Positions 54,401 through 62,900 of a stretch of 64,000 nt of DNA are shown in pieces; the stretch's first letter is position 1; each line of letters starts with the position of its first letter. Position numbers and translations under genes: made by a program. The notes under the pieces are model-generated. The model had not been told where the DNA came from and ran no database searches. It saw only the letters and a program-made list of their open reading frames with translations. This stretch comes from Promineifilum sp019695075 (GTDB lineage: Bacteria; Chloroflexota; Anaerolineae; Promineifilales; Promineifilaceae): positions 116,641-180,640 of the forward strand of contig JAHCIO010000004.1 in the NCBI GenBank assembly GCA_026129185.1. Reading direction: 5' to 3'.

Positions 54401-57162
54401 CTGTAATCGGCTGCGAGGGTGTCGGGCGGGTCGTCGCTGTCGGCGTCGTGGACGAGCGCGGCGGTGATGGCGACGCGGCATGTCGCCGCGTGGGGCAGTG
54501 GGGTTGTCGGTGTGGCGGTGTAGGTTGTGGCGTCGGCCGAGGCAATCGTTATCGCATAGTCAGTGGAGTTGCAGCGCAGACGCAGCCAGCCGGCCGCCGG
54601 CGTCATCGGCTCAGTGAAAATCACCGTGAGGGCCGTGTTGACAGCAACGCCCGTAGCCGCATCGCCCGGAAGAACGTCAGCGACGCCGGGCGCGGCGTCC
54701 ACCGCGCAGTTGCTGGGCGCGCCGGGCGAAGATGGGCCGGCGCGCAGGGCGGCCGTGCGTCGTTGCCCGCCCCCGCCGTTCGGGCAGCGTTGCAGCGCGT
54801 GGGCGTCGGCCGCGCCCCGCGCGCCCTCGTCCGCGGCGCTCTCGCCGGCCAGCAGCAGCGCCAGCAGGCCCGGTGTGTTGGCGGCGTCGCCGTAGACCAC
54901 GGCATCGACCAGGCCGCGCGTGTGCAGTGGCGTATTGGCCGGGAACTGCGTCGCGTCGCCGGCGTAGAGGGCCACGGCGTCCGGGCCGTTTTGCAGCGCG
55001 CCATTGGCGAAGGCCAGGCCGGGATGGACGGCGGCATTGCCGGCCAGCCAATAGCCGGTGGCGTCCGTGCGCTGGTCGTCGAGGTCAAAGGCCGCATAGG
55101 TCGTGTTCGTGCTGCCGTTGTAGAAGACCAGCACCAGGCCCGACAGGTCCGTTCGGCCCGCGCCGCCGTCGTAGAGTTCGACAAACTCGGCCGTGTCACT
55201 GCTCGGCGTATCCGCGTCGGTCTCGTTGATAACCACGAAATCGGCCGGGGCCGCGGCCGTCGTGAACTTCCAGGTGATGTTGCCGTCGGGCGAGTCCGGT
55301 GGGTCGTCGCTGTCAAGGTCGTGGATTTTGGCGGCCTTCAGCGTTGCCGTGCATGTCTCGGCATAGGCGAACGGCTCGTTGACCTGGGCGGTGAACGCGC
55401 TGGGGCCGCCTGTGACGGTGTAGGCATGCGCGCCGGAGAGGGTGCAGCCCAGAGCCAGCCAGCCGTTGCTGACCGCTACCGGCTCGTTGAAAGTGATTCC
55501 CAGCGCCGTGGCGATGCCCACATCGCTGGCGCCGGGCACGGGTGCGCGCTCGATCACGCTCGGCGCGGTGTCGGCCTGGCAGTTGTTGGCGGCGCGGGGC
55601 GTGGGGCTGTTCTGGCGAAAGCCGCCCGTATTGCGCGCGCCGCCCGCGCCGTTGGGGCAGCGCTGGTTGCTGTGAGTCTCGGCCTCGCCGCGGCTGTTCT
55701 CGTCGAGCGTCGGCTGACCCGCGTTCAGCAGGGGCAGCAGACCGTCGTCCGGCTCGTCGCTGCGCCCATAGACCACAGCATCCAGTGGCGTTAGCCCGGC
55801 GACCGGCGTGCCGTTGGGTAGTTCCTCGGCGCGGCCAACCACCAGGGCGACGGCGTCCGGGCCGTTTTGCAAAGCGCCGTCAGGTAGCTCTATCTCGGCC
55901 CCAGCGATAGCAGCGTTGCCGACCAGGAAGTAACCTGTGCCATCGGTCGTCTGGCCGGCGAGATCGATGGTGCGGTAGCTGCGGTCGTCGCCGCCGTTGA
56001 ACAACACCAGCAGTAGGCCGTCGAGTGGCGTCGCGCCCGTGCCGCCATCGAATAATTCAATGAACTCGGCCGTATCCGTGCCCGGCGTGTCGGCGTCAAC
56101 CTCGTTGAGTACGACGTTGTTGGCCACCGTCGGCGCGGTGGTGAACGACCAGTTGTAGGCATTCACCATGTTGTCGGGCGGATCGTAGTCGTCTTCATCG
56201 TGAACGCGGCCGGGGGTGACCGTCAGCCGGCAGGTATCGTTCGACGCCAGCGGTATATAGGGCCGAAAACGGTAAGTAATCGGGCCGCCGTTGACGGAGT
56301 AGGTGTGGCTACCCGTGAGGCTACAGTTGATTTCCAGCGGCGCTGTGTCAAGCGTCACTGACTCGCTAAACGTGATGACAACGGTTACCGGGGTCGCGAC
56401 CTCGCTATCGCCATCTCCGGGCCAGGCATCGACAATGGACGGCGCGCTATCGGACACACTCCCGTTTGAATCACCGGGGGTTGGCGGGGCCACGATGAAG
56501 ACCGATGTCTGCCGGGCCTCACCGCTACCATTGGGATAGCGTTGGGCGGAATGCGCGGCGGCCGTGCCCTCTTGCGCTTCGTCCAACGGCAGCTCATCCG
56601 GCAAGAGGAGCGGTTGCAGCCCCGCAACCGGAGCCGCGCCCGGCGCGTAGACGACTGCATCGAGCAACCCCTCAGTGACCACTGGGTTGCCGACGGGGAA
56701 TTGCCACGACCACGCGGCGTAGAGAGCGACGGCATTCGGCCCGTCGCGCAGCAGCCCGGCGGCCACGGGGTGATCGGCGTCAATGGCCGGCCCGCCGATG
56801 ACGTAGTAGCCGCGGCTGTCGGTACGTCCGTCCAGCCCGATGGCCCGATAGACTATGGCTTCGTCGCCGCGATAGAGCACCAGCGACAGGCCTTCCAACG
56901 GCGTATTGCCCACGCCGCCGTCGTATAGCTCGATGAACTCGGCCGCTTCGCTGCCGGCAATGGCATCAATTTCGTTGATCAGTAAAGGCGGCGCCGTCGC
57001 CGCCAATGACAACGTCTCGGCAGGCATGCCCGCCGAGACGCGCGTTGTTAAAACCCCGGAGACTGCGGCCGGCAGAGGATCAGCTTGAGGCCAGGTCGCC
57101 CCCGCGCTGCTTATTGTCGCCAATAGCAGCAGGCCCGCCCAGAGCCACCGTGTCGGTCGCAT
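51463..57162 (-). CDS. Giant secreted lamin-tail/Ig-like/PKD protein
   Basis: The 1,899-residue protein has a signal peptide (~1-22). It then has six modules of about 290 residues, each with a lamin-tail domain (e.g. LLINEIDAIAGSEAAEF, VLINELDSDTPGSDTAEF) and a Big_5-type Ig-like domain (AVVTVSPADGSDHVSAQATL ... DADSDDPPDT). A PKD domain (~1814-1887, YLWDFGDGHGSTQTNPSHRY) closes it, before a C-terminal RPRRAYAPLALAP. Module boundaries lie near 56980, 56110, 55235, 54370, 53490 and 52610. It is likely an adhesin or extracellular matrix protein. No catalytic domain is seen. Modules 4 and 5 are almost identical at DNA level, a sign of recent duplication or conversion. It has its own stop just inside the repeat at 51459. 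Confidence 0.9.
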   Translation of the reverse strand: MRPTRWLWAGLLLLATISSAGATWPQADPLPAAVSGVLTTRVSAGMPAETLSLAATAPPLLINEIDAIAGSEAAEFIELYDGGVGNTPLEGLSLVLYRGDEAIVYRAIGLDGRTDSRGYYVIGGPAIDADHPVAAGLLRDGPNAVALYAAWSWQFPVGNPVVTEGLLDAVVYAPGAAPVAGLQPLLLPDELPLDEAQEGTAAAHSAQRYPNGSGEARQTSVFIVAPPTPGDSNGSVSDSAPSIVDAWPGDGDSEVATPVTVVITFSESVTLDTAPLEINCSLTGSHTYSVNGGPITYRFRPYIPLASNDTCRLTVTPGRVHDEDDYDPPDNMVNAYNWSFTTAPTVANNVVLNEVDADTPGTDTAEFIELFDGGTGATPLDGLLLVLFNGGDDRSYRTIDLAGQTTDGTGYFLVGNAAIAGAEIELPDGALQNGPDAVALVVGRAEELPNGTPVAGLTPLDAVVYGRSDEPDDGLLPLLNAGQPTLDENSRGEAETHSNQRCPNGAGGARNTGGFRQNSPTPRAANNCQADTAPSVIERAPVPGASDVGIATALGITFNEPVAVSNGWLALGCTLSGAHAYTVTGGPSAFTAQVNEPFAYAETCTATLKAAKIHDLDSDDPPDSPDGNITWKFTTAAAPADFVVINETDADTPSSDTAEFVELYDGGAGRTDLSGLVLVFYNGSTNTTYAAFDLDDQRTDATGYWLAGNAAVHPGLAFANGALQNGPDAVALYAGDATQFPANTPLHTRGLVDAVVYGDAANTPGLLALLLAGESAADEGARGAADAHALQRCPNGGGGQRRTAALRAGPSSPGAPSNCAVDAAPGVADVLPGDAATGVAVNTALTVIFTEPMTPAAGWLRLRCNSTDYAITIASADATTYTATPTTPLPHAATCRVAITAALVHDADSDDPPDTLAADYSWSFATVAPVADFVLINELDSDTPGSDTAEFVELYDGGAGETDLSGLVLVFYNGSDDRSYYAVDLAGVATDDDGYAIIGSAALAGAVTLPASVIQNGPDAVSLYEGDADDFPSGTALTTTGLRDALVYGTSDPTDTGLLLLLVAGQTQVDENARALAETDSSGRCPNASGGLRQTAGYRPNPPTPGAPNDCHVDAPPAVVTVSPADGSDHVSAQATLEVQFSEAMTLDDNWFGIVCDASGSHAATTAGGPTVFTLTPAQPFNANERCAVNLRAAAIHDADSDDPPDTPAADYVWHFRTAPAPVGGILINELDSDTSGNDTAEFVELYDGGAGETDLSGLVLVFFNGKDDRVYLAVDLDGARTNGDGYAVVGSAALAGAVTLPASAIQNGPDAVSLYEGDAGDFPNGTALTTTGSRDAVVYGTSDPTDNGLLALLIAGQEQVDENARAAAETDSSGRCPNASGGLRQTATYRQNPPTPGAPNSCPADAAPAIVAVSPVDGAEHVAASARLQVQFSEAAALDSNWFAIACAASGNHAAATEGGPVTYTLTPVLPFTAGEACTITIRAAAVRDADSDDPPDGLAADYTWRFHVAPAAVDGILINEVDSDTPGQDTAEFVELYDGGRGHTDLSGLVVVLWNGGNDTTYEAIDLTGQQTDAAGYFVLGSGSLAEVDYPLADAALQNGPDAVALYAADPAAFPDGAPLTTAGLRDAVVYGPADEPDSGLLALLEAGQPQVDEAGRGEAAAHALQRCPSGDGGPRHTAAFRPAPPSPGAANPCPMDAAPAVSAVSPAAGAVDVPLTTTLVMTFTEAVTFSNNWFALSCDGHEQAITTLPGETWAKVVPGAALPAGATCVAIVAADGVSDQDTDDPPDNLAADYVWSFTTPPARPPLVARFTSNSPVWIDAPVIFTNTTTGPGTPAYLWDFGDGHGSTQTNPSHRYTAPGTYTVTLTATTGQTASATTTATVLVRPRRAYAPLALAP

Positions 57163-57201
57163 CGTCTGCTCCCGCCCCGAAGCGGCAAAGACGCTCGTGG
57201 T

Positions 57202-59235
57202 CTAGCTGACGGCCACCCCCTTCATGGCCTCCACCACCACCTCGGCCACGTCCTTGACGGCCATCGGCGCGCCCTGCTCGCGGTTGGCATCGCTCATCAT
57301 CGTGTTGCAGAAGGGGCAGCCGACGGCCAGGACGGCCGCGCCCGTGGCCCGCGCCTCGCGGTAGCGGTTGACGTTGACCGTCTCCGTGCCGTGCTCTTCC
57401 TCCTTCCAGTACTGCGCCCCGCCCGCGCCGCAGCAGAAAGAGTCCTTGCCGCTGCGGGGCATCTCCAGCAAGGTCATGCCCGCCGCCGCCAGGGCCGCGC
57501 GCGGCTCGTCCAGGACGCCGTTGTGCCGCCCCAGGAAGCAGGGGTCGTGGAAGGTCGCCTGGGTCAGCGCGCCGCCGTTCAGCCGCAGCTTGCCCGTGCC
57601 GACGAGATCGGCGATGAGTTGCGTGTGATGGAAGACCTTGTAGTGGCCGCCCAGCTCGCCATATTCCTTGCCCAGGGTCGTGAAGCAGTGGGGGCAACTG
57701 GTCACGATGCGCCGCTCGTTGGCTTTGGCGGCGTTGAGCGTCTCGATGTTGGCTTCGGCCATGGCCTGGAAGAGCGGCTCGTTGCCCGCGCGCCGGGCCG
57801 AGTCGCCCGTGCAGGTCTCGTCGTCGCCCAGGACGGCAAAGCTGACCCCGGCGGCGTGGAGGATGGTCGCCAGGGCCTGGACGGTCTTCTGCGCGTCGGG
57901 GTTGAACGCGCCCGCGCAGCCGACCCAGAGCAAGTATTCGTAGTCGGGGTTCTCGGCCACGGTGGGCACCGCGAACGGCAGCGGCTCGGCCCACTCCATG
58001 CGGCTGGCCTGGGCCTGCCAGGGGTTGCCCATGCGCTCCATGCCGACGAACGCGCCCTTCAGTTGCTCCGGGAACTCGCTCTGCATCATGACCTGGTCGC
58101 GGCGGATCTCCATGATGTCGAGCATGGGCACGTTGCCGACGGGGCAGATGTAGACGCAGTGGCCGCAGGCTGTGCAGGCCCAGACGGCGCTCTCGCTGAT
58201 GGCATAGTCGAGCAGGGGCGTGCCGTTGGCCGCGCCGGCGGCCAGTTCGGGCATGTTCTGGCGGATGTAGTAGCGCTTGTTGATCTCCAGCGCGGCGGGG
58301 GAGAGTTCCTTGCCGGTGTTATAGGCCGGGCAGACCTGCTGGCAGCGGTTGCACATGATGCAGGCGAAGGCATCGAGGATGTGCTTCTTGGGCAGGTCGT
58401 CGAGGTCATTGGCCCCGAATTGCTCAATGGTCTCGTCGTCGAGGTCGAGCTTCCTCATCTGGCCCAGGTACGTGCGGTCGGGGCTGAGCATGAAGTTGAG
58501 CGGCCCCATGAAGAGATGGGCATGTTTGGTATAGGGGAAGTAGGGCAGGAAGAGGAAGATGAGGCCGATGGCCAGCCACCAGAAGGCGTGGAAGCCGAGG
58601 GTCAGCGCCTCCGGCGAGAGGCCGCGCAGGAAGGTCGCGGCGATGAAGCTGGCCACGGGCTGCCAGCCGTCCGGGCCGTCCAGCCCGACCTTGAAGGCCG
58701 CGCCCATGAGCCGCGAGCCGACGTGGAACAGGATGAACAGGCCGACGATGAGCGAATCGACGGAGATGCCGCCCTCGCGGACGCGCTCCATGAGCTTGAC
58801 GTTGCCGCGGGTCTTGAGGGCCGGGTCCTGGGCGGCGAAGCGCCGCAGCAGGAAGTAGACGACGCCGATGAGGACGGCCGCGGCGAAGAGGTCGGCCGCC
58901 AGGCGGAAGAGCTGGCCGATGATGTTGTCGTGGAAGAAGGTGAAGCCGGGCACGAGTCCTTCGACCACGTCGATGACGTTGACCAGGCCATAGAAGATGA
59001 AGCCGAAGGCCACGCCATAGTGGAAGAGGGACGTGATCTTGCGATGGCGGATGATGCGGCCTTGGGTCAGCAGGGCGATGAGGCCGGTCATGGTCCGTCG
59101 CGGCAGATCATTGAGCGCCAGCGCGCCCTGGCCGCGGTTGATGACGAGGGCCATTTGCCGGAACGTGTTGTAGACGGCCGTCAGGCAGACGACGACCAGC
59201 AGCAGGAACATGATCCGTTCGAATGTTGACAGCAT
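57202..59235 (-). CDS. Membrane Fe-S oxidoreductase with CCG domains
   Basis: The 677-residue protein fuses an N-terminal membrane domain with the HdrD/GlpC-like electron-transfer module. Five to six helices (~1-300) resemble a NarI-type cytochrome b. Two [4Fe-4S] sites follow (CIMCNRCQQVCPAY and CTACGHCVYICPVG), and two cysteine-rich CCG domains (CAGAF ... DETCTGDSARRAG; and SFCCGAGGAQYW) hold a non-canonical cluster. Related proteins accept electrons from ETF or thiol donors and reduce quinone. Etf genes are not in this window. The start is ATG 59235, and the frame further up is repeat-derived. Confidence 0.9.
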   Translation of the reverse strand: MLSTFERIMFLLLVVVCLTAVYNTFRQMALVINRGQGALALNDLPRRTMTGLIALLTQGRIIRHRKITSLFHYGVAFGFIFYGLVNVIDVVEGLVPGFTFFHDNIIGQLFRLAADLFAAAVLIGVVYFLLRRFAAQDPALKTRGNVKLMERVREGGISVDSLIVGLFILFHVGSRLMGAAFKVGLDGPDGWQPVASFIAATFLRGLSPEALTLGFHAFWWLAIGLIFLFLPYFPYTKHAHLFMGPLNFMLSPDRTYLGQMRKLDLDDETIEQFGANDLDDLPKKHILDAFACIMCNRCQQVCPAYNTGKELSPAALEINKRYYIRQNMPELAAGAANGTPLLDYAISESAVWACTACGHCVYICPVGNVPMLDIMEIRRDQVMMQSEFPEQLKGAFVGMERMGNPWQAQASRMEWAEPLPFAVPTVAENPDYEYLLWVGCAGAFNPDAQKTVQALATILHAAGVSFAVLGDDETCTGDSARRAGNEPLFQAMAEANIETLNAAKANERRIVTSCPHCFTTLGKEYGELGGHYKVFHHTQLIADLVGTGKLRLNGGALTQATFHDPCFLGRHNGVLDEPRAALAAAGMTLLEMPRSGKDSFCCGAGGAQYWKEEEHGTETVNVNRYREARATGAAVLAVGCPFCNTMMSDANREQGAPMAVKDVAEVVVEAMKGVAVS

Positions 59236-59369
59236 GGTTGTTCCTCTCCTTGCGATCGTCGCCGAAGATGTGCGGGGAGGGGGAAGCGACAATCGACGCG
59301 GGTTAATGTTCGGGCCGGACAGCGCGAACCTCGCCCATAGTATAGCGCATAATTGACGCACTGCATTAT

Positions 59370-59440
59370 TGTGGCGCGATTCTCCGAATCGCGATCTTGG
59401 GCTGGGGTGGGAGGGCCGCGATTCGGAGAATCGCGCCACA
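59370..59440. repeat. 24-bp perfect inverted repeat
   Basis: TGTGGCGCGATTCTCCGAATC... (59370-59393) and its perfect inverted copy (59417-59440) are separated by a 23-base loop. It lies between divergent genes (CCG oxidoreductase and glycoside hydrolase) and could form a cruciform. Similar GATTCTCCGAATC palindromes are common between genes in this group. Confidence 0.8.
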
Positions 59441-59470
59441 TTCGGGAATTGTCACTATAATACGAGCCAC

Positions 59471-60838
59471 ATGACCGCTCACCGCCTCGGCCGCGCCGTT
59501 GTCGCCCTGGCCGTCCTCGCCCTGCTGCTTGCCCTGTGGCCCAACGCCCGCTCGCTGGCCGACCTGACCGGCGAGGAGGCTTTGCGCGGGCAGGCGGCCG
59601 GGCTTGTCCACTGGTTCAACGCTGCCATCCGGCCGCAGCCGCGGCTGGAACCGGTGGCCGTGGCCGATTCGCCGCTGGCCTATCCGGCCATCAGCCCCTT
59701 CGCCGTCAACACCTTCCTGGAACAGGAGGCCGAGCCGGAGAAGCGCGCGCGCATTCTCGACCTGGCCGCCGCGGCCGGCTTCCGCGCCATCCGGCAGGAG
59801 TTCCCGTGGGAGGACATCGAAGTCCACGGCAAGGGGGACTTCATCGACCGCCGCAATGACCCGGCCGGCATCGACGCCTGGGCCAAGTACGACCAGATCG
59901 TCGCCCTGGCCGAGGCCCGCGACATCGCCATCATCGCCCGGCTGAGCAACCCGCCCGCCTGGAGCCGCGCCCGTGGCGATGAGATGGGCACGAACGCCCC
60001 GCCCGACGACTTCGACGACTTCGGGGACTTCGCCGCCGCCGTGGCCGAGCGCTACCGCGGTCGTATCCACGCCTACCAGGTCTGGAACGAGCCGAACGGC
60101 AACGAGGAATGGGGCTTGCAGGACGTAGACCCGGAGGGCTTCACGCGGCTGCTGTGCCTGGCCTACGAGCGCATCAAGGCCGTTGACCCGACGGCCGTCG
60201 TATTGGCCGGGGCATTGACGCCGACCGTGGCCAACGACGGCCGGAACATGAACGACCTCATCTTCCTGGAGCGCATGTACGCCGCCGGAGCGGGGGGCTG
60301 CTTCGACGTGCTGTCGGCCCAGGGCTATGGCCTCTGGTCTGGCCCGACCGACCAGCGGCTGCGGCCGACAGTCATCAACTACCCCCACAACCTCTTCTTG
60401 CGCGACCTGATGGTTCGGCACGGCGACGCGGTCAAGCCCATCTGGATCAGCGAGATGGGCTGGAACGTTGCCCCGGAGGGGATCACGCCGCACTTCGGCC
60501 GCGTCACCGAGGAGCAGCAGGCCCGCTATGCCGTCGCCGCCTACCAGCGCGCGCAGGCTGAGTGGCCGTGGATCGGGGTCAACGCCTACTGGTTTTTCAA
60601 GCGCCCGGCCGACTGGGAGCGCGACCAGGCCTGGTACTACTTCCGCATGCTGGAACCGGACTTCACGCCGCTGCCGGTCTACGATGCCGTGGCCGGATAC
60701 GCCACCGCCGGCCGATCCCCGGAGCCGATGGCCGCCTGGGCATACGGCTGGCAGGCGGCCCGGCCGGGGTTGTTCCTCTTCGGCGCGGCCGTCCTTTTCC
60801 TGGCTGCCCTGCGCGCCCTCGCGCCGGCGGAGCAATGA
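59471..60838 (+). CDS. Membrane-anchored glycoside hydrolase (GH39/GH5-like)
   Basis: The 455-residue protein has an N-terminal transmembrane helix or uncleaved signal (~8-26), a TIM-barrel catalytic domain, and a second helix at the C-terminus (WAYGWQAARPGLFLFGAAVLFLAALRAL). The barrel carries two clan A signatures: YQVWNEPNG, with the acid/base Glu at the end of strand 4, and WISEMGW, with the nucleophile Glu at strand 7. This fits GH39/GH5-type retaining glycosidases, but the substrate cannot be inferred. The ATG 60835 of the next gene overlaps its stop, so it is coupled to the glycosyltransferase; together they probably trim and build an envelope glycan. Confidence 0.83.
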   Translation: MTAHRLGRAVVALAVLALLLALWPNARSLADLTGEEALRGQAAGLVHWFNAAIRPQPRLEPVAVADSPLAYPAISPFAVNTFLEQEAEPEKRARILDLAAAAGFRAIRQEFPWEDIEVHGKGDFIDRRNDPAGIDAWAKYDQIVALAEARDIAIIARLSNPPAWSRARGDEMGTNAPPDDFDDFGDFAAAVAERYRGRIHAYQVWNEPNGNEEWGLQDVDPEGFTRLLCLAYERIKAVDPTAVVLAGALTPTVANDGRNMNDLIFLERMYAAGAGGCFDVLSAQGYGLWSGPTDQRLRPTVINYPHNLFLRDLMVRHGDAVKPIWISEMGWNVAPEGITPHFGRVTEEQQARYAVAAYQRAQAEWPWIGVNAYWFFKRPADWERDQAWYYFRMLEPDFTPLPVYDAVAGYATAGRSPEPMAAWAYGWQAARPGLFLFGAAVLFLAALRALAPAEQ

Positions 60839-62856
60839 CGCGCCGACGCTGGCAACTGGCCGCGCTGGTCGGCGTGCTGCTGTTGGCCTATGGGCTGCGC
60901 GTCCACCGTCTGGGAGCGCAATCCTTCTGGAACGACGAGGGCAACAGCGCCCGGCTGAGCGAGCGCTCGCTGGCCGCCATTGTCGAGGGCACGGCCGCCG
61001 ATATTCACCCGCCGCTGTACTACGTCCTGCTGCGCGGCTGGCGCGAACTGGCCGGCGACACCGAGTTCGGCCTGCGCGCCCTGTCGGCCTATGCCGGGCT
61101 GTTGACCGTGGCCGTGGTCGCCGCGCTGGCGAAGGCGACTCCTGTCGCCCGACGGCCGACGGCCGACGGCCGACCGCGGCCAGAAGGGGGCAGTGAGTCA
61201 GTGGGTCGGCGGGTCAGCCGTCGGCGGTCGGCCGTCAGCGGTGGTCTTGCGGCGGTCGTTCCTGCTGTTCTTCTCGCCGCCACCGCCCCCGTCCTCGTCT
61301 ACTATAGCCAGGAAACGCGCATGTACGCCCTGCTGGCCTTGCTGGCCGCGGCCAGCACGTGGGTCTTGCTCAATTGGCTGAGCGGGGCGGGCGGGCAGTG
61401 GGCCGCGGCCTACGTCCTGCTGGTCGCCGCCGGCCTCTACACCCACTACTTCTTCCCCGCCGTCGTGGCCGCGCATGGCCTGGTCGTCATTGTCCGACGA
61501 CCGACGGCCGACGGCCGACCGCAGCCGGGAGGAAGCAGTGAGTCAGTGGGGCAGTGGGGCAGCAGGGCGGTCAGCGGTCGGCGGTCAGCGGTCGGCGGTC
61601 GTCTGGCGGTCGTCCATTGGCTCCTCCTCGCCGCCGCCGCCGCGCTCCTCTACCTGCCGTGGCTGCCCATCTTCCTGCGGCAGGTCGGTGGACGCGAGGG
61701 GCAGCGGGCCGGGCCGCTGGCCTTCCTGGGCGATAGCGGCCGCTGGCTCGTGCTGGGCCAGACCATCAGCCGGGAGGAGGCCGTATGGGCCTTGGTCGCC
61801 GCGGGCCTGCTCTGCCTGCTGGGGTTGTTCGCCGGCCGTCGCGCGCTCGTGGCCGTGACCCAGATCGCCGCGCCCCTGGGCCTCATGTTCATCGTCGGCG
61901 CGACCGACCCGGCCTTCTTCAAGTTTCTGCTCGTCGCCGCGCCCTTCGTCTGCCTGCTCATGGGGCTGGCCTGGGTCTTGCCGCGACGCTGGCTGTGGCT
62001 GCCGGGCGTGCTGACCGCGCTCGTCCTGGCCGGCAGCGCCGTCTCGCTGCGCCACCTCTACGCCGACCCGGCCTACGCCCGCGCCGACTACCGCGCCATG
62101 GCCGCCCGCATCGCCGCCGAAGGCGGCAACGTCGGCGTCATCCTGGTCGCCCCCAATCAGTGGGAAGTCTTCACCTACTACCACCACAACGGCGCGCCCG
62201 TCTACCCGCTGCCCACCGGCCAGCCCGACCCGGCTATCGTCGAGCCGGAGCTGACCCGTATCGCCGCGACCCACGAGCGGCTCTACGTCCTCTACTGGGG
62301 CGAGGGCCAGCGCGACCCGGACGGCGTCATCGAGCGCTGGCTGGACGCCAACACCTTCAAGGCCTCCGAGGAGTGGGTCGGTGACGTGCGCCTGGTGGTC
62401 TATGCCGTCTCGCCGCTGGCGGGCGCGGCCGCGCCCGTCGCCCCGACGCCCGGCGGGGCCGTCTTCGCCGGGCTGGACGGCGAGGCCATCACCCTGCGCG
62501 AATTTACTGTCTGGCCGCTGGCCGCCCGGCCGGGGGATGTCGTCGGCGTGCGGCTGGTCTGGTCGGCCGACGTCGCCCCGGCCCGCCCGTACAAGGTCTT
62601 CCTGCATCTGCTGGCCGCCGACGGCCGGCTCGTTGCCCAGCACGACGGCGAGCCGGGCGGCGGCTCGCGGCCGACGACGGGCTGGGCCGCCGGCGAGGCT
62701 GTCATCGACAACCACGGCCTGTTGTTGCCGGCCGGCTTGCCGCCGGGCGAGTACGTCCTGCAAGTGGGCCTCTACGACGCCTTCGACCCGGCCACGCGGC
62801 TGGCCGTCGCCGGCGGCGATAGCCTGCTGTTGGCCGTCATCACTGTGATCGAGTAG
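60835..62856 (+). CDS. GT39-like membrane glycosyltransferase
   Basis: The 673-residue protein has about ten transmembrane helices and the GT-C/PMT_2 signature after helix 1 (LRVHRLGAQSFWNDEGNSARLSE, with the acidic pair as candidate catalytic residues), plus IHPPLYYVLLRGWREL. A C-terminal beta-sandwich domain (~550-673, e.g. YKVFLHLLAADGRLV ... EPGGGSRPTTGW) is shared with the protein at 16282. The frame contains two in-frame copies of palindromic repeat C, giving residues ~106-142 and ~220-260. The ATG overlaps the upstream stop. Confidence 0.85.
   Translation: MTRRRWQLAALVGVLLLAYGLRVHRLGAQSFWNDEGNSARLSERSLAAIVEGTAADIHPPLYYVLLRGWRELAGDTEFGLRALSAYAGLLTVAVVAALAKATPVARRPTADGRPRPEGGSESVGRRVSRRRSAVSGGLAAVVPAVLLAATAPVLVYYSQETRMYALLALLAAASTWVLLNWLSGAGGQWAAAYVLLVAAGLYTHYFFPAVVAAHGLVVIVRRPTADGRPQPGGSSESVGQWGSRAVSGRRSAVGGRLAVVHWLLLAAAAALLYLPWLPIFLRQVGGREGQRAGPLAFLGDSGRWLVLGQTISREEAVWALVAAGLLCLLGLFAGRRALVAVTQIAAPLGLMFIVGATDPAFFKFLLVAAPFVCLLMGLAWVLPRRWLWLPGVLTALVLAGSAVSLRHLYADPAYARADYRAMAARIAAEGGNVGVILVAPNQWEVFTYYHHNGAPVYPLPTGQPDPAIVEPELTRIAATHERLYVLYWGEGQRDPDGVIERWLDANTFKASEEWVGDVRLVVYAVSPLAGAAAPVAPTPGGAVFAGLDGEAITLREFTVWPLAARPGDVVGVRLVWSADVAPARPYKVFLHLLAADGRLVAQHDGEPGGGSRPTTGWAAGEAVIDNHGLLLPAGLPPGEYVLQVGLYDAFDPATRLAVAGGDSLLLAVITVIE
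61151..61259. repeat. Palindromic repeat family C, in-frame copy 5
   Basis: GACGGCCGACGGCCGACGG starts the left arm, the core is GGGGGCAGTGAGTCAGTGGG, and the right arm ends with complementary GGCGGTCGGCCGTCAGCGG. It encodes RRPTADGRPRPEGGSESVGRR...SAVSGG between two transmembrane helices of the GT39-like enzyme. Confidence 0.78.
61494..61614. repeat. Palindromic repeat family C, in-frame copy 6
   Basis: The left arm is CGACGACCGACGGCCGACGG, the core GGAAGCAGTGAGTCAGTGGG, and the right arm GGTCAGCGGTCGGCGGTCAG. It encodes RRPTADGRPQPGGSSESVG ... SAVGGRLAVV, next to a helix, 115 residues after copy 5 in the same gene and in the same reading frame. Confidence 0.78.
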
Positions 62857-62885
62857 AAACTGGGTTTCTCCCAGAAACCCGGTTT
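62857..62885. repeat. Short hairpin repeat (AAACYGGGTTTCT type)
   Basis: AAACTGGGTTTCT (62857-62869) pairs with AGAAACCCGGTTT (62873-62885) with one G-T position and a 3-base loop. It starts right after the glycosyltransferase stop and may terminate its transcript. Similar hairpins are scattered in many cyanobacteria and Chloroflexota. Confidence 0.7.
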
Positions 62886-62900
62886 CTTAGGAGGATGAAC

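Noticed and set aside
57391..59229. 612-codon open frame on the + strand, opposite the CCG oxidoreductase
   Set aside because: Low-complexity acidic/His-rich product typical of antisense reading in high-GC DNA; the opposite strand has the real motifs.
59369..59470. Longer start of the glycoside hydrolase
   Set aside because: The upstream codons read only the 24-bp palindrome; the ATG at 59471 opens directly into a membrane helix.
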